Origin: Mytilisepta virgata | Lineage: Eukaryota; Mollusca; Bivalvia; Mytilida; Mytilidae | Direction of reading: 5' to 3' | Assembly: GCA_028015205.1 (NCBI GenBank) | Contig: CM051512.1 | Span: 24,397,139-24,461,138 of the forward strand | DNA length: 64,000 nt | In this document: piece by piece, positions 10,472 to 21,527 of the stretch | Layout of the letters: every line of letters starts with the position of its first letter | Numbering within the stretch: position 1 is the stretch's first letter | Made by a program: the position numbers and the translations under genes | Notes under the pieces: generated by a model | Told to the model about the DNA's origin: nothing | Database searches by the model: none | Seen by the model: only the letters and a program-made list of their open reading frames with translations

Positions 10472-11279
10472 ATACCATGATTATTATAGCATTGATAACA
10501 TTGGTAGAGTATCTGGAGTTGTCTGTAAGATTAAAATCATTCACAACTCAAACAAAAGTATAACATGTAGGGTTCCTATATGTAATAATTCAACGAGAAA
10601 CAAAGTGAAATATCAATCCTGGCTTATAAATATGTTAAAACAGAGAATCTGTTCATGACATTTCAGTCTCGTTAAATTGAGGACCAGTGGTAAAACAGAA
10701 GCAGATGGACAAGTTATCTCAATACGTTTAGCATTAAAGTGTTTTAATCCGTGGTTTAAAACATCAATACATGATCACGAAGTTTGATCCAAAATGTTTA
10801 AAGTGCTGATTGAATTTAGTATCGGATTGGTCTCTGTACGGTAATAATAAGGCGGTATCTGTAAATGTGGTAACTTTTGAATTGAATTACGAATACAATA
10901 CAGAAACGGAAGTAAAATATCGTGAAAATATAATTTAGAGGACTTACCCTTGTAAATAAAACTATCTTTGGTCGGGTTGTTGTCTCTTTGACACATTCTA
11001 CATAAGGAACAATGGACTGTTAACATAAAAATGAGTATTTTGTCAGGTATGTATATTGTGAAGAAGATAAGAAAACTTACCCAAACGATTGCCTTGTCAG
11101 AATGTGTTCTTTAGAATTCTCTAGGTCAACTGTTATCTGATAGTTGGATTTTATCTACCTGTTAAAATTCCTAGGCGCAAAGGACTGCGTTCAGTTTGCC
11201 AGTACTAATGGAAGGGAATTTATCTAATATAAATCTTTTCGGTTGTATATAACAAAAATACAAATATATGTTATCTATG
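10472..11279. repeat. Segment identical to 26112-26919 in unit 2
   Basis: Read line by line, about 800 bases match the unit 2 counterpart with no difference that I could find, while flanking parts differ by scattered substitutions and indels. The stretch includes GTTGTCTCTTTGACACATTC near 10980, which looks like the end of a dispersed repeat. Confidence 0.7.
11081..11130 (-). promoter_or_regulatory. Candidate additional first exon (donor only)
   Basis: Minus-strand CGTTTGG followed by GTAAGTTTTC gives a consensus donor with GT at 11080-11079. It resembles the donor at 58311-58309 (CTTGG then GTAAGT). The exon extent is unknown and no splice partner is proven. Alternative transcripts of gene 1 are one possibility. 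Confidence 0.25.
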
Positions 11280-11339
11280 GAAATACTGTTCAAAAAAAAG
11301 AAACGTATAATCAAATTTTATTTTTAAAAAAAACCGGGG

Positions 11340-11866
11340 GCTCCGGAAGATTAAGCAGTGTCTGCTTCCTGCAGGACATCCGCCATGTTTCCCATGTCAA
11401 ATCCGGTATGCGGAAGAGATTAATTCAATGGAACAGGTTCATTTTCATTTGGGAAACGGTTTTTTTCATACCTGTCAACCAAGTCATGATGACGTCCATA
11501 AAACTTTAATAAGGATGACTTCAGCTTAGAAGCAACGTACCCTTGTCTGAGAAACTTTTCTGTAAGGAACCGGGCTCTGTCCAGGAAGTTAATGTATATG
11601 TCACAAGCTCTGGAATAACGTATGAGTTGTGAAATATATACTCCATACGCCGGCACTTCTGGAATATTGCCACTCAAAAATGGGAAGTTGACGATTGGAA
11701 AGTCAAAGTCATCCCGGTTGTCGTAAAGTTTTGTATTCAACCTTCCTTTGGTGTCAATTTCAAGGTGAAGGTCCAGATAGGTTGCAAACTTGGCAGTGTT
11801 TGTGGTATCCTTAATTTCGAGCTCATTGGGATAGATGAGATGTAAGATGAGCTGTAAGAAATGAAC
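11340..11866 (-). mobile_element. Retroelement RT C-terminal remnant, open for ~140 codons
   Basis: From about 11866 down to 11420 the minus strand is open and reads YLDLHLEIDTKGRLNTKLYD, then NRDDFDFPIVNFPF, AYGVYISQLIRYSRACDIY and KFYGRHHDLVDRY. This is the C-terminal part of a reverse-transcriptase-like ORF that I recognise from many invertebrate retroelements without a sure family name. The upstream catalytic part is missing. Bases 11340-11419 are the 3' tail. The encoded fragment is identical in unit 2 at 27071-27391. Confidence 0.75.
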
Positions 11867-11968
11867 GTAAGATATCTTATTTAGTTAAAAAGATATCTTG
11901 ATTGTTTTAAAAGATATCTTATCAACTTAAAAATATATCTTATAAACTTAATAAAATATCTTTTAAAC
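11867..11968. repeat. AAGATATCTT palindrome array
   Basis: Five copies of the 10-base palindrome AAGATATCTT or close variants, spaced about 20-26 bases apart with TTAAA-rich spacers. It sits directly against the retroelement remnant. The counterpart in unit 2 is at about 27518-27620. Confidence 0.8.
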
Positions 11969-12070
11969 TAGAACATCCCTTAATTATGAACGTTTTCAAT
12001 GTTACTGAAAAACGAATTAATTATCACCATATACAAAATAATTCATTTAACTAACAAATACATATATTTA

Positions 12071-13231
12071 TCCCCGCACTTCGAATGAAGTTTTGGGATA
12101 TTTGTAATCGGTCGGTCTGTCCGTCCATGTGTCTGCCCGTCTGTCCTCCGCTAGATAATATTGTCTCCAGAACTCCTTGTTCAGTTTTAACTTCATGCAT
12201 TTAATTTCTGTACACTATTGTCACAAACTGTATGTGGATGTGCAATAAGGTTTTAGAATTTTGATTTTCAAAAATGGAGCACACAGGGGAATTGGAAATT
12301 TAAACTTGTGACCTAAACATCTCATTGATTTCTCATAAGGTTTTGGAATTTTGATTTTTAATAATTGGGGTCCATATGGGTCGAATTTCAAAAATTGGAA
12401 GTTTAAGCTTGTGACCTAAACTCCTCATACATTTTTCATTTTATGCTTCAATTTCTAGACAGTATTGTCACATACCGTACGTAAATGTGCAATAAGGTTT
12501 TCGAATTTTGATTTATATAATTTGGGCCCACAGGGGTCGAATTTCGAAAATTGAATTTTAAGTTTGTGACCTAAACTCCTCGTTCATTTTTCACGTCATG
12601 CATTTCATTTTTATACAATATTGTCACATACTATATGTAGATGCGCAATAAGGTTTTTAAATTTTTATTTTCCAAAATCGGGGCACACAGGGGTCGAATT
12701 TAGAAAACTTGAAATTTAAACTAAATTCCTTATTAATTTTTCATTTTGTGCTTTTAATTTCTATACACTTTTGTCACATGCTGTTTGTAGATCCGCAATA
12801 AGATTTTAGAATTTGATTTTGACAACTTGAGGCCCACAGGGGTTGTATTTCGGAAATAGTGAGTTTTAGCATGTGCCTTAAACTCCGCTCATTTTTCATT
12901 TAGATTTAGCAATTTTTTTTGTATATAATATTGTTGTTTGTTTTCTGTAGATGTGCGAAAAGGTTTTTAATTTTGAAAATCTATTAAGGGTTCAAATTTT
13001 GGGACCGAAAATGGTTAATTTCTAATTTTGCCTGGTCTCTGGAAATACTGAAAAAAGACATTCATTTTTTGTTTCAGTGGTTTCATTAGTTAATAATATT
13101 GTTCTTCACTATGCGTAGATGTGCAAGAAGGTTTTCACGTTTGACATTTGATTCAGGGTTCCAATTTTCAGAAATTGTGAAATTGGTAATTTTTCCCTGT
13201 TAATTGTTTTTTGACTTATGCAGTGCGGGGA
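12071..13231. mobile_element. Satellite element bounded by TCCCCGCACT inverted termini
   Basis: The left end TCCCCGCACT (12071-12080) is matched by its complement AGTGCGGGGA at 13222-13231. Inside are about six degenerate units of ~155 bp, marked by GTGCAATAAGGTTTT, GGCCCACAGGGGTCGAATTT and TTGTGACCTAAACTCCTC. No coding potential is seen. The copy at 27772-28932 has the same length. Derived fragments lie at 13905-14410, 38510-39330 and 62935-63697. Confidence 0.75.
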
Positions 13232-13351
13232 TGGACATCATTTATTATAGCACCAATTTCTAGTTTTATATGCTAGTACATACCCACAAGATTGTATATC
13301 CAGTAATGTGCGTTTCAACGAAAATAAAATTATAGAATTAGAAAAAATCAC

Positions 13352-13420
13352 CCAAAAAAAGTTGTAAGCGGATGTAGACAAGGAAGTTATTGGTCAACTG
13401 ACGTCTTTTAAATTTAAAGG
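13352..13420 (-). promoter_or_regulatory. Second copy of the first-exon block in unit 1
   Basis: This stretch matches the candidate first exon at 6594 (shared GAAGTTATTGGTCA and GGTCAT blocks). On the minus strand it ends TTTGG followed by GTGATT here, and by the stronger GTGAGT in unit 2 (29043). No coding exon lies just downstream, so it is either an orphan or an alternative first exon. Confidence 0.35.
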
Positions 13421-13904
13421 TCATCGTTTATTCAAACACAGATAACAATACATTTTAAAATCCCCATGCACAGGTAAATAATTCGTTCGTTATAATTTCA
13501 CTGAATTAAACTCCGTAGTATTTAACTAAACCAAACGTTAATTACATTATCGTTGTTTAAATACTATTTTTCAGTTTATGATTTTATAAAATTTACCTTC
13601 TTTGTACCCAAAAAACTTGGAATAATTAGACAAAAAAATAATGAGAACATTTTGTTACTATTTTTTTGTTTTTCTATCTTTATTTATTATATTTCATGAC
13701 CTCCATCGAATACGAGGTTAGTACACATTGAAAAATCAACAGTTATCTTGTGGTACAATTTCACAATTGATTCAGGGTTCTTGGTCAATATGACCACCGT
13801 AACAAAACATTTAATAAAGAGTCGGCAAAATATTCATCTTCTGAAATGTATCGTTTTATGACGTAAAATGTAGGTTTGTTATACTAATGAACTGTTTTTA
13901 ATAT

Positions 13905-14410
13905 ATCTTTGAACGTGCAGTGGTTGGCTCCATCTGACCGTCCGTTTGTCCGTCACATTTTCTTGTTATATCACGTCCGCCTTTTGTTTTTGGGTAAAAT
14001 GGTTGCATACGACCTGTAGATGCACAGTAAAGTTTTAAAATTATAACTTGGGGCTCACATGGATCGAATTTCGAAAATTGTCTTTTTAAGCTTGTGGCCT
14101 AAACTTTTTTCTAACCATATTACTTTTACACAATAATGTTATACAAGGTATGTAGATGCAGGGTTTGGTTTTAGAAAATTATGATTTTTTTTAATAGGAG
14201 CGTAATTGGATCACAAGTTTTTCTATTTGAGCTTAAGTGGTCAATTTGGCTTTAGAAATTTAATATTAAAAAAAAACTGAGGCCTACAGTGGTCGAATTC
14301 TAATGTTTTTTTTTAATTTTCATTGTATTAGTGGTATTTTCTTATTAGTATTATTAGTATGATAGCATATTATCTGTAAATGGGCAATAAGATTTTATAT
14401 ATTTGACTTT
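13905..14410. repeat. Degenerate fragment of the TCCCCGCACT satellite element
   Basis: It carries the opening block (CCGTCCGTTTGTCCGTCACAT) and three worn repeats with GGATCGAATTTCGAAAATTG and TTGTGGCCTAAAC. Termini are not preserved. The unit 2 counterpart is at about 29590-30100 and the unit 3 counterpart begins near 38510. Confidence 0.65.
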
Positions 14411-14972
14411 GTCAAATGTCCCAACTCTTCTATGTCTGAAGTTGGCTTTGAATGTTTGGACCTGTTGCATTTTTTTTCAATACCTTGTGTTGGTTTGGCT
14501 TTCCAAAGAAAAGTTTTTGATCTAATGGTTCATTTTCATTATTTTGTCACATTTAAAATCGTTGGCCAATCGGATGGAAAGTTAGATCATAGTAAATTCT
14601 TAAGGCACCTTAAAATGATTTTGCTCCAAGTCAAATGCATAAAACTATGGTTATTAATGTAAAACAAAGCAATTATCAGGTAAATATTAAATAAGTATTT
14701 ATTTCAGTTTAGAGGAATATACTGACGAAAAAAATAAATCAACTGTGAATATGACAAATAAATAGAATCGATGCCTACTTATTATGTTTTACGAATTGTC
14801 GTGCATTTTTTTATGATAAGAATTAATCAAAAGCCGATATAGAACAGATAAGTATATAGTAGAATAACACAGCAACGCCTGAGAAAAATAGTATCTTGAT
14901 TAGTTTTATGCACTCAGGCTCTAATGTGTGAAACTATTTTCCATTCTTCATGTTCTTAGAGAGTGCAGTATG
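14411..14972. other. Spacer, no supported gene
   Basis: A plus-strand frame of 76 codons starts at 14432 and is also open in unit 2. It has no recognisable domain, and the flanking non-coding sequence is equally conserved, so it is not called. Confidence 0.4.
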
Positions 14973-15501
14973 TAAGCTTTTTACTTGACGTTTGTCATTT
15001 AGTGAAGGGTAAACGTCATTAAATTAAAACACAAAATAGGAGTTGAAGCTATATGTTTAGCATTGATTAGTAGTTGACCATAAAAGATACTTATCTTAAC
15101 AAAGTCTGTTTCAAATTTTAACAAGATATATTGAGCACATCGAAGTCTACACGATTTTTAATTTACCCAAAAATTGTTAATTTTGTGATTTTTCGTGCAC
15201 ATTTGATTTTTTTACGGACAAGGCGACATAACTCCAGAACAACATCTGACTTTAATGCGGTAACAGTATAGACATGATAGAGGAGCCTAAGGAAATTTCA
15301 GTCTAGTGAGTCTTTTTAGCAACTTCAAACTTTGATCACAGATACAAAGAACTTGGCAATATTTTGTAACCATTTTTCACCATTTTAGTAAGGATGATTT
15401 AAGTTTTTTAGAAAAATTATGAATATTTACCCTGGAAACAATTAGAAAAATGTGTTCATGAACTTATTAATAAAGTTTCATTTTTTTAAGAAGAAAGGCT
15501 A
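14973..15501 (+). mobile_element. MITE, 529 bp, 7-bp target duplication (copy 1)
   Basis: The element starts TAAGCTTTTTACTTGACG and ends AAGAAAGGCTA, an imperfect ~14-bp terminal inverted repeat. CAGTATG flanks it on both sides (14966-14972 and 15502-15508). Unit 2 at about 30660 has the uninterrupted site with CAGCATG once, which shows the insertion directly. No ORF is present. Related copies: 58882-59405 (inverted), 61419-61949 and 63699 to the window end. Confidence 0.9.
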
Positions 15502-15560
15502 CAGTATGCAGTTGCGTAACGCAAACAACAACGGAACTGATTGAGAATTTGCAGTTTTCG

Positions 15561-15689
15561 AATTAATCCACATTTTTCTTATTGTTCCAGGGTCAACTGC
15601 TATAAACATATAGCTTCAACTCCTATTTTGTGTTTTAATTTAATGAAGTTTACCCTTCACTAAATGACAAACGTCAAGTAAAAAGCCTA
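15561..15689 (-). mobile_element. Truncated, internally deleted MITE copy
   Basis: This is the opposite orientation of the element at 14973. It joins a piece near one end (CACATTTTTCTTATTGTTCC) directly to the last ~100 bases ending GTCAAGTAAAAAGCCTA. It is absent from the same place in unit 2. Target duplication is not clear. Confidence 0.75.
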
Positions 15690-15790
15690 AGTCATTGGAA
15701 TTGCCGAACTTCCGATAAACTGAATGGATTATTAGATTAAATTTTGTGTAAAATTGGTTTCCGATTTAAAAAAAAAGGACAAATATACCC

Positions 15791-16210
15791 AGGGAGCAAT
15801 AAAAAAATGTAATTCATTGGACAGACAAACCCGGGAAGACAACTGAACAACCACAAGCACAACAAATAAACACAGAAAACTAAAAAAAAATGAACAATAC
15901 TAACTCCTATAAAAACCATGAATGAACCCAGGTGCTCCGGAAGGGTAAGCAGTTCCTGCTCCGTATAGGACACCCGTCGTGAAATTCAACAAAGACAAAC
16001 CGGTGGAAGTCACAAATCGGTGGAGGCACATGAAAGGTTACGACAGTGGGAACAGGTCCGACATCATCTTGGAACACTGTAATGGTCAATCAATTCGTGA
16101 TGACGACTGTAAAATTTCCTAAGTGGTGACATCAACTTATCCCTGATAAAACCCTGGTTAAGAGGCCTTTGTCAAACATTGCCGAGAACGTAAAAGAAGT
16201 ATTGATTAAT
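15791..16210 (-). mobile_element. Retroelement RT C-terminal remnant (unit 2 boundary)
   Basis: Near-identical counterpart of 1-430. It marks the start of the second large unit, offset 15790 from the first. It includes the KFYGRHHELIDHY region with minor differences. Confidence 0.65.
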
Positions 16211-16406
16211 GCCAGGTCTGTTCGTTTAGTCAATGCATATTTATTTGTAGGAACTGTACATGGATCGATGTTTTCTTCTTTCACAGTATTGACTTATTAT
16301 ATTTGCACTAAATAAATGGTGTAGCATATCGTACCGGTATGTATTGTGGCGCCTGAATAACACTTATGCTTAAGGGCTTGTTCGTCTGCGCATGACATGT
16401 CATTTG

Positions 16407-17215
16407 TAAGTAAGTAAGTAAGTAAGGAAGGAAGTAATGTTTTTATTTAAAGAGGGTAACATAGTTAGCATAAAATACTAATCTTCCATGAGGCGCTCAA
16501 TTAAAATATAATTAATAAAACACACACAATAAATTAACAATGTAATATCTCGCCTTTCAATACTGTGAGTATAATTTAACAAATTTAGAAAGTTTCACGG
16601 AGTTTAAGTAATCTGTATAATTTCTTTTCAATGTTTCTATATTTTTATTCAATTTTAGGTCTGCTGGTAAAGCATTCCATAAAATGATTCCAGAATAGTA
16701 AAAACTTTTCTTCATAAAATTTGTATTTTGACGAGGTACAAACTAGTTTCTTCTCTTTGTTGATCGTAAAGAATAAGTTGAAGCATTATCAGCAGTATTA
16801 AAGACATCACATAAATATTCTGAAGCAAGATTATCGACGCATTTAAACATTAAAACGCCTTTGTAATAATCAAATGATCTTTTTAAAAAAAGATAACCAT
16901 CCAAGTTTTTTAATAGTATATTGGTAGGTATGTCTCTTTTTGCATTAAGTATAATTCTTGCAGCCCTTTTTGTAACTTATAGAACTTTTCTAAACTTGCT
17001 GAACTGGCTTGGCCCCATATTGTACAAAATAATCAAACAATGGTAAGACATAACCATTATAATACAAAAGTAAACCTTCTGATGGAAGATTATCTTCACA
17101 TCAGTCCAAGCTGAGAAGAAATTCAGTGATTGCTTCGGAGTAGACTCTAACTTTCGATACTTATATTGAAATGCTTTAATCATTCTTCAATTCTCAATAA
17201 AAAATTCATTTTAAA
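16407..17215 (-). mobile_element. LINE 3' fragment with (TTAC)n tail (unit 2)
   Basis: Counterpart of 624-1440: a (GTAA)n stretch at about 16407-16437, then the same broken reverse-transcriptase C-terminus on the minus strand. It differs by a few substitutions and by tail length. Confidence 0.75.
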
Positions 17216-17594
17216 CATATTTCATCTCTAACATATATCTGTTTCAATATTTTTTTGACACTAAGCATTACTGAAGATGAATATCAGCTAACATAGGAGT
17301 ATACACATCATACTGAGTTGCACTAACCACTCCATTACATCCCATTTAAATCATATCACCCTAACCAATCTGTCTATTAAATAATTTTGAGACTGCAAAT
17401 ATGAATTCAGTCAATAGGTAGAGTTATTATTTAACTAGCTCGTATCATTACATCTAATTTTCTCAAGTGATATCTCATATAAAAGAACAGAATTGAAACA
17501 ATTGAACAATGTCAGTCATACATCAAAGATTTCCTTTAAAAAAATTAAGCATGAAAGATTAATTACAAATTAATGTAATTTACAGAGCAAAATA
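17216..17594. other. 3' flank of TRIM-like gene 2
   Basis: AT-rich, nearly the same as 1441-1838. It presumably includes the 3' UTR. No other feature is seen. Confidence 0.4.
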
Positions 17595-19289
17595 TTAAAA
17601 CATTTTTATAATGTCAAAAACACATGCTTCTTCGACATGTCTCACTGCAAGCAACTGCTGTTTTGTCTTGTTGTAAGCCAATCCATGCAGGTTTCTCTTT
17701 TCGCTATCTTTGCAATGCAATGATCTAAATTGTTTTCCGTCAGCATATATTACAATAACTGTATTTGATTCACGATCTCCAACAAAAATAGTTTCATCTT
17801 CATCTGCTGTTATTCCGGCTGGACTTTTTAATACGGATTCATTTTGAAACTGCCATAATAATTCACTGTTTGACCCTAGAACGGTCACAGTATTGCTGTT
17901 AGTATAGGCGATTTTATCATTAAATGCTACCACGAATGATCTATAAGTAACCTTGGCGTCTTTATAGAAATTGTTGGTTTTATAATTCTGTAAAGTCATT
18001 CTCTGAAGTCCTCTCTCTTCGACACAGTAGACCAAGTAACCATTTACATGTATAATACCGAAACAAGGTCCGACTATTTTAACTTTATTCAAGACTTTTT
18101 TCTTAATAATATCAGTAAGTAATATGCAATTTTCATAACCGCATGACACGGCGACAGTTTTCTGGTCGATTTCTGTAACGTCAAATGCATGACACGATAG
18201 TTCAACTTTATATTCATATGACCCATCGCTTCTATGAACGGTCAACAAACTGTCATAATGAGAAGCAAATACTATACTCCCAGTTGAAATTATACAGCAA
18301 CTTGTTGTGCGTGAACCTAAAACATTTGCAACCTTTATTTTGTTGTTTATTTTCATTTCATAAACATTAGGCATTGCTTTTAGTTGACTTGGAAGTTGTG
18401 ATTGTTTATAATTTTTGTATCTTGGACAAAATGTAGATGCCTTTAATCTTGAAGATATTTTACCAAAACGTATTATCTTCCATTGAACATTTGCCAGATT
18501 TTGATCAATATCAAATTTAATCTCTACCTGATCTAATTTCCCTTCTTCGTGAATGGACTGGATATACTTCATTTCTTTCAAAGACGTTTTCTCGAGTTCT
18601 TTCATGCCAATGAAAGTTTGCAAATCAGACGCGTACTTTTTGATTTTACCAATACCGTTTATAATCGGTTCTAACTCCTTTTCTTTCGACTTAAGTACAT
18701 TCAAAAGGTCATTTATTTCTTTTTCTTTCTCTGTCGTAAGAGATGAAAGTTCTGCCAAAGCAGATTTTTCTATTTCATCAAGATGTTTATTTACATGTTC
18801 ACGGACATTCTTTATCTCTTGAACTATTTTGTCATTTTGGCGTTTGATAATATCGATACTTGTCGCGCAATCTTTTATGGCTTCTTTGTTGTTATATATA
18901 ATATCTGCGATGTTTTGCTCAATAGTTTCCATGGCAACTGACCTTTTGACATTTTGTATGACGTCATCTATTGTTTTAGTTTCTTTACACTCAGTGTGGG
19001 TCTGGACAATACATCTCTTACACAAAGGTTCTTCATGTTTTACACAGTAAACTTGATACTTCTCATTGTGTTTATCACAAAATAATTTAGTTTTTAATAT
19101 AAACTTAGGTAACTGTTGATAACTCTCTATTTCTATGGTGGAATGGTCCTTGCTGGATTTTGATATACTATGATGCTCATTGCATTCGGAACACAGCGCG
19201 TCTTCACATTCTGGACACCATACTGTAGCAGGGTTTTCTTTGTTACAGATTAGACATATACCGCACTGCAAATGCTCGGACGTTGCCAT
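17595..19289 (-). CDS. RING-less TRIM-like protein 2 (two B-boxes, coiled coil, beta-propeller)
   Basis: The predicted protein has 564 residues and the same order of parts as gene 1: B-box 1 at 9-49, B-box 2 at 71-101 with all eight Cys/His ligands, coiled coil at about 115-250, and a propeller from about 315 to the end. It lacks the 43-residue insertion of gene 1. Outside that, I count about 13 amino-acid differences, several in the B-box 1 loop (CLIC against CLIR), the coiled coil and the linker (VQWK against VQRM). The start is the ATG of MATSEH behind the conserved TTCAG acceptor. It shares the DIIKMF end with gene 1. Upstream lie a ~2.9-kb candidate intron and the first exon at 22219. 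Ubiquitin-ligase function is not supported without a RING. Confidence 0.9.
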   Translation of the reverse strand: MATSEHLQCGICLICNKENPATVWCPECEDALCSECNEHHSISKSSKDHSTIEIESYQQLPKFILKTKLFCDKHNEKYQVYCVKHEEPLCKRCIVQTHTECKETKTIDDVIQNVKRSVAMETIEQNIADIIYNNKEAIKDCATSIDIIKRQNDKIVQEIKNVREHVNKHLDEIEKSALAELSSLTTEKEKEINDLLNVLKSKEKELEPIINGIGKIKKYASDLQTFIGMKELEKTSLKEMKYIQSIHEEGKLDQVEIKFDIDQNLANVQWKIIRFGKISSRLKASTFCPRYKNYKQSQLPSQLKAMPNVYEMKINNKIKVANVLGSRTTSCCIISTGSIVFASHYDSLLTVHRSDGSYEYKVELSCHAFDVTEIDQKTVAVSCGYENCILLTDIIKKKVLNKVKIVGPCFGIIHVNGYLVYCVEERGLQRMTLQNYKTNNFYKDAKVTYRSFVVAFNDKIAYTNSNTVTVLGSNSELLWQFQNESVLKSPAGITADEDETIFVGDRESNTVIVIYADGKQFRSLHCKDSEKRNLHGLAYNKTKQQLLAVRHVEEACVFDIIKMF

Positions 19290-19930
19290 AATTAATTGTG
19301 ATCTGAATACAAGCAAAAAATATTACTCGTTCCCGCAAATAAAAAATATCTTAATTTAATTGTCGTTATGTTTTAGTTTACTTTAATACACTCCAAAGCT
19401 CAGTTCGCAGAATAGATCTTTGGCATTTTGAAAGTCTTTATTCTAGAATTATGAATTAATTTTTTATAGGTTAAGTAAGTCGTCCAAGAAAACATAAAAG
19501 GATTACAAATGTTTATAAAAGTTATTTTCAACCGTTGATATTATTTTAAATTGGGGAATTTACAAAGGAAAATTAAATGCACTCTAATACTTGAAATTTT
19601 TTTAATAATTTGAAATGAATACGTGCATTTTACGTGTAACATAGGGATGCAATACTTGATTTAACAAATCTTACAGGAAGACTTGTCTCTCTTTTACATT
19701 GGAAATTCCATAGGCGAAATATTTTTGTTTCTCTTGAAGACATGGTCGAACAAAATATTGTAGGTTCAATCGTTTGACTTATGACTTAGCTAATTGCATC
19801 TGTCAGCCAAGTAATTAGACAATTTACAATGATCAAGGTATTCATATATTGAAAAATCCATTCCTACAACTGAGGTTTCCAGACATTTATAGTTTGTTGT
19901 AATAAGTCTTACAAGAATGGACACACTACA
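19290..19930 (-). other. Likely 5'-UTR intron of gene 2 (proximal part)
   Basis: Counterpart of 3663-4302, with the acceptor 13 bases before the ATG. No coding exon is seen. Confidence 0.5.
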
Positions 19931-21527
19931 TGTCTCGCCTGCGTATGCACATGGGCACAAACTAATGATTATCTGATACCCGACATTGCAAGTCAAAGGA
20001 AAATGTGTTAAAAATAGTAATGGTCGGGCGATAATTTGTCTGAAAAATTTCATGCATGTCGTTGAAGCCTAAAACTGCGTCTAAAGTGAGCTGACAGGTC
20101 GGAGACTGGTATGTACCCACCAAAAACTATCTATAGACCAAAAATAATGGGTCTACATATAATACATTTATTACATTTGTTGAGAAATGGACTTATTTGT
20201 AAAAATGGGACAAGAATCACTCAGCCTAAAATTGAGGTCAATTTGGATATAGGAATTACAGGTACATAAAAATGGACTTAATCATGAAAATGTGACTCTC
20301 AAATCTGAAATTCAAGTCAAGGTCTCAGACAGCCACGTATCCACCAAGCACTATCTATTGACAAAATATGGTTGGTCTATGAATTGCAGTTGCTGAGAAA
20401 TGGATATTATCCCAAAACGTGACAGAAGTCAGTCAAGATGTCAGATGTTAAAGTGGTATATACAAAGATCGTCTATCAGCCAAATACTGTGGGTCTCTTT
20501 ACAAATGTCGTACTGTTACTGAGAAATAGACAAAATCATGAACATGTATATTAAGTCACTCAAGCATTAAAATCAGGTCAAGTTCAGCTGACAGGTGTTA
20601 GACTGGCATGTATCCACTAAGAACTACTTACAGACCAAATATGATGGGCCTTGCTGAGAAATGGACTTAATCTAAAAAGTGTAATACAAGTCACTCAAGC
20701 ATGCAATTGAGGTCAAAGTCCAGAGAAAATTGTCAGACTTGCATGAACCCACTAAGAACTATCTATAGACCAAACCTGGTGGATCTAAGTAATCGAATTA
20801 ATAAAGAAACTTAGATGAAAATCAGTCAATCATGAAATCGAGGTCAAGTCCAGAGACAAGTATCAGACTTGCATGTACCCTCCAAGAACTATAAGGAGTT
20901 ATAGTTTCAGAGAAATGGACTTAATCACGAAAATGTGACGCAGGTCACTCAAGCATGAAATTGAGGTCACGGTGTGTCTAGGTATTACAGTTTTAGAGAA
21001 ATGGATTTAATAACGAAAATGTGACGCAGGTCACTCAAGCATGAAATTTAGGTCAAGGTCAAAAGGCATGTGTCAGACTGACATGTACCACATAAGAACT
21101 ATCTTTTGACCAAATATGGTAGGTCTAGGTATTCTAGTTGCAGAGAAATGGACTTAACTACGAAAATGTGACAAAGTCACTCAAGCATGAAATTGAGGTC
21201 AAGGTCCCAATCCTGGTGACAGACTGGCATGTATTCACTAAGAACTATCGATAGACCAAATATGGTTGGCCTAGGTATTACAGTTGCTGAGAAATGGATT
21301 TAACCACGAAACTTGGATTTATGTTTATGGAGTAAGTGAACCATGAAAGCACGTCTGGGTCAAAAGACAACTATACTGCGGCAAACCTTATACGATAAGG
21401 TATCTGTGGACCATCAATCTTAATTGTAAGTATAACATGTGCAAAGTTATTAAAGTTTTAAAAAAGTTTACACCGCCGTCGCTGTCGGAAAGTAACACCT
21501 TCACGACTTTTCGTAGCAGGCGAGACA
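19931..21527. mobile_element. TIR-bounded element with ~150-bp repeats (unit 2 copy)
   Basis: Same length as 4303-5899. TGTCTCGCCTGC opens it and the complement closes it at 21516-21527. The core repeats differ from the unit 1 copy by scattered substitutions. It was present before the unit duplicated. Confidence 0.75.

Noticed and set aside
10775..11026. 83-codon minus-strand frame, unchanged at 26415-26666
   Set aside because: The whole ~800-bp block is identical, so the frame carries no coding signal of its own. It overlaps repeat-like sequence and has no domain.
14432..14662. 76-codon plus-strand frame, also open near 30122-30356
   Set aside because: No domain, no start context, and equal conservation outside the frame.
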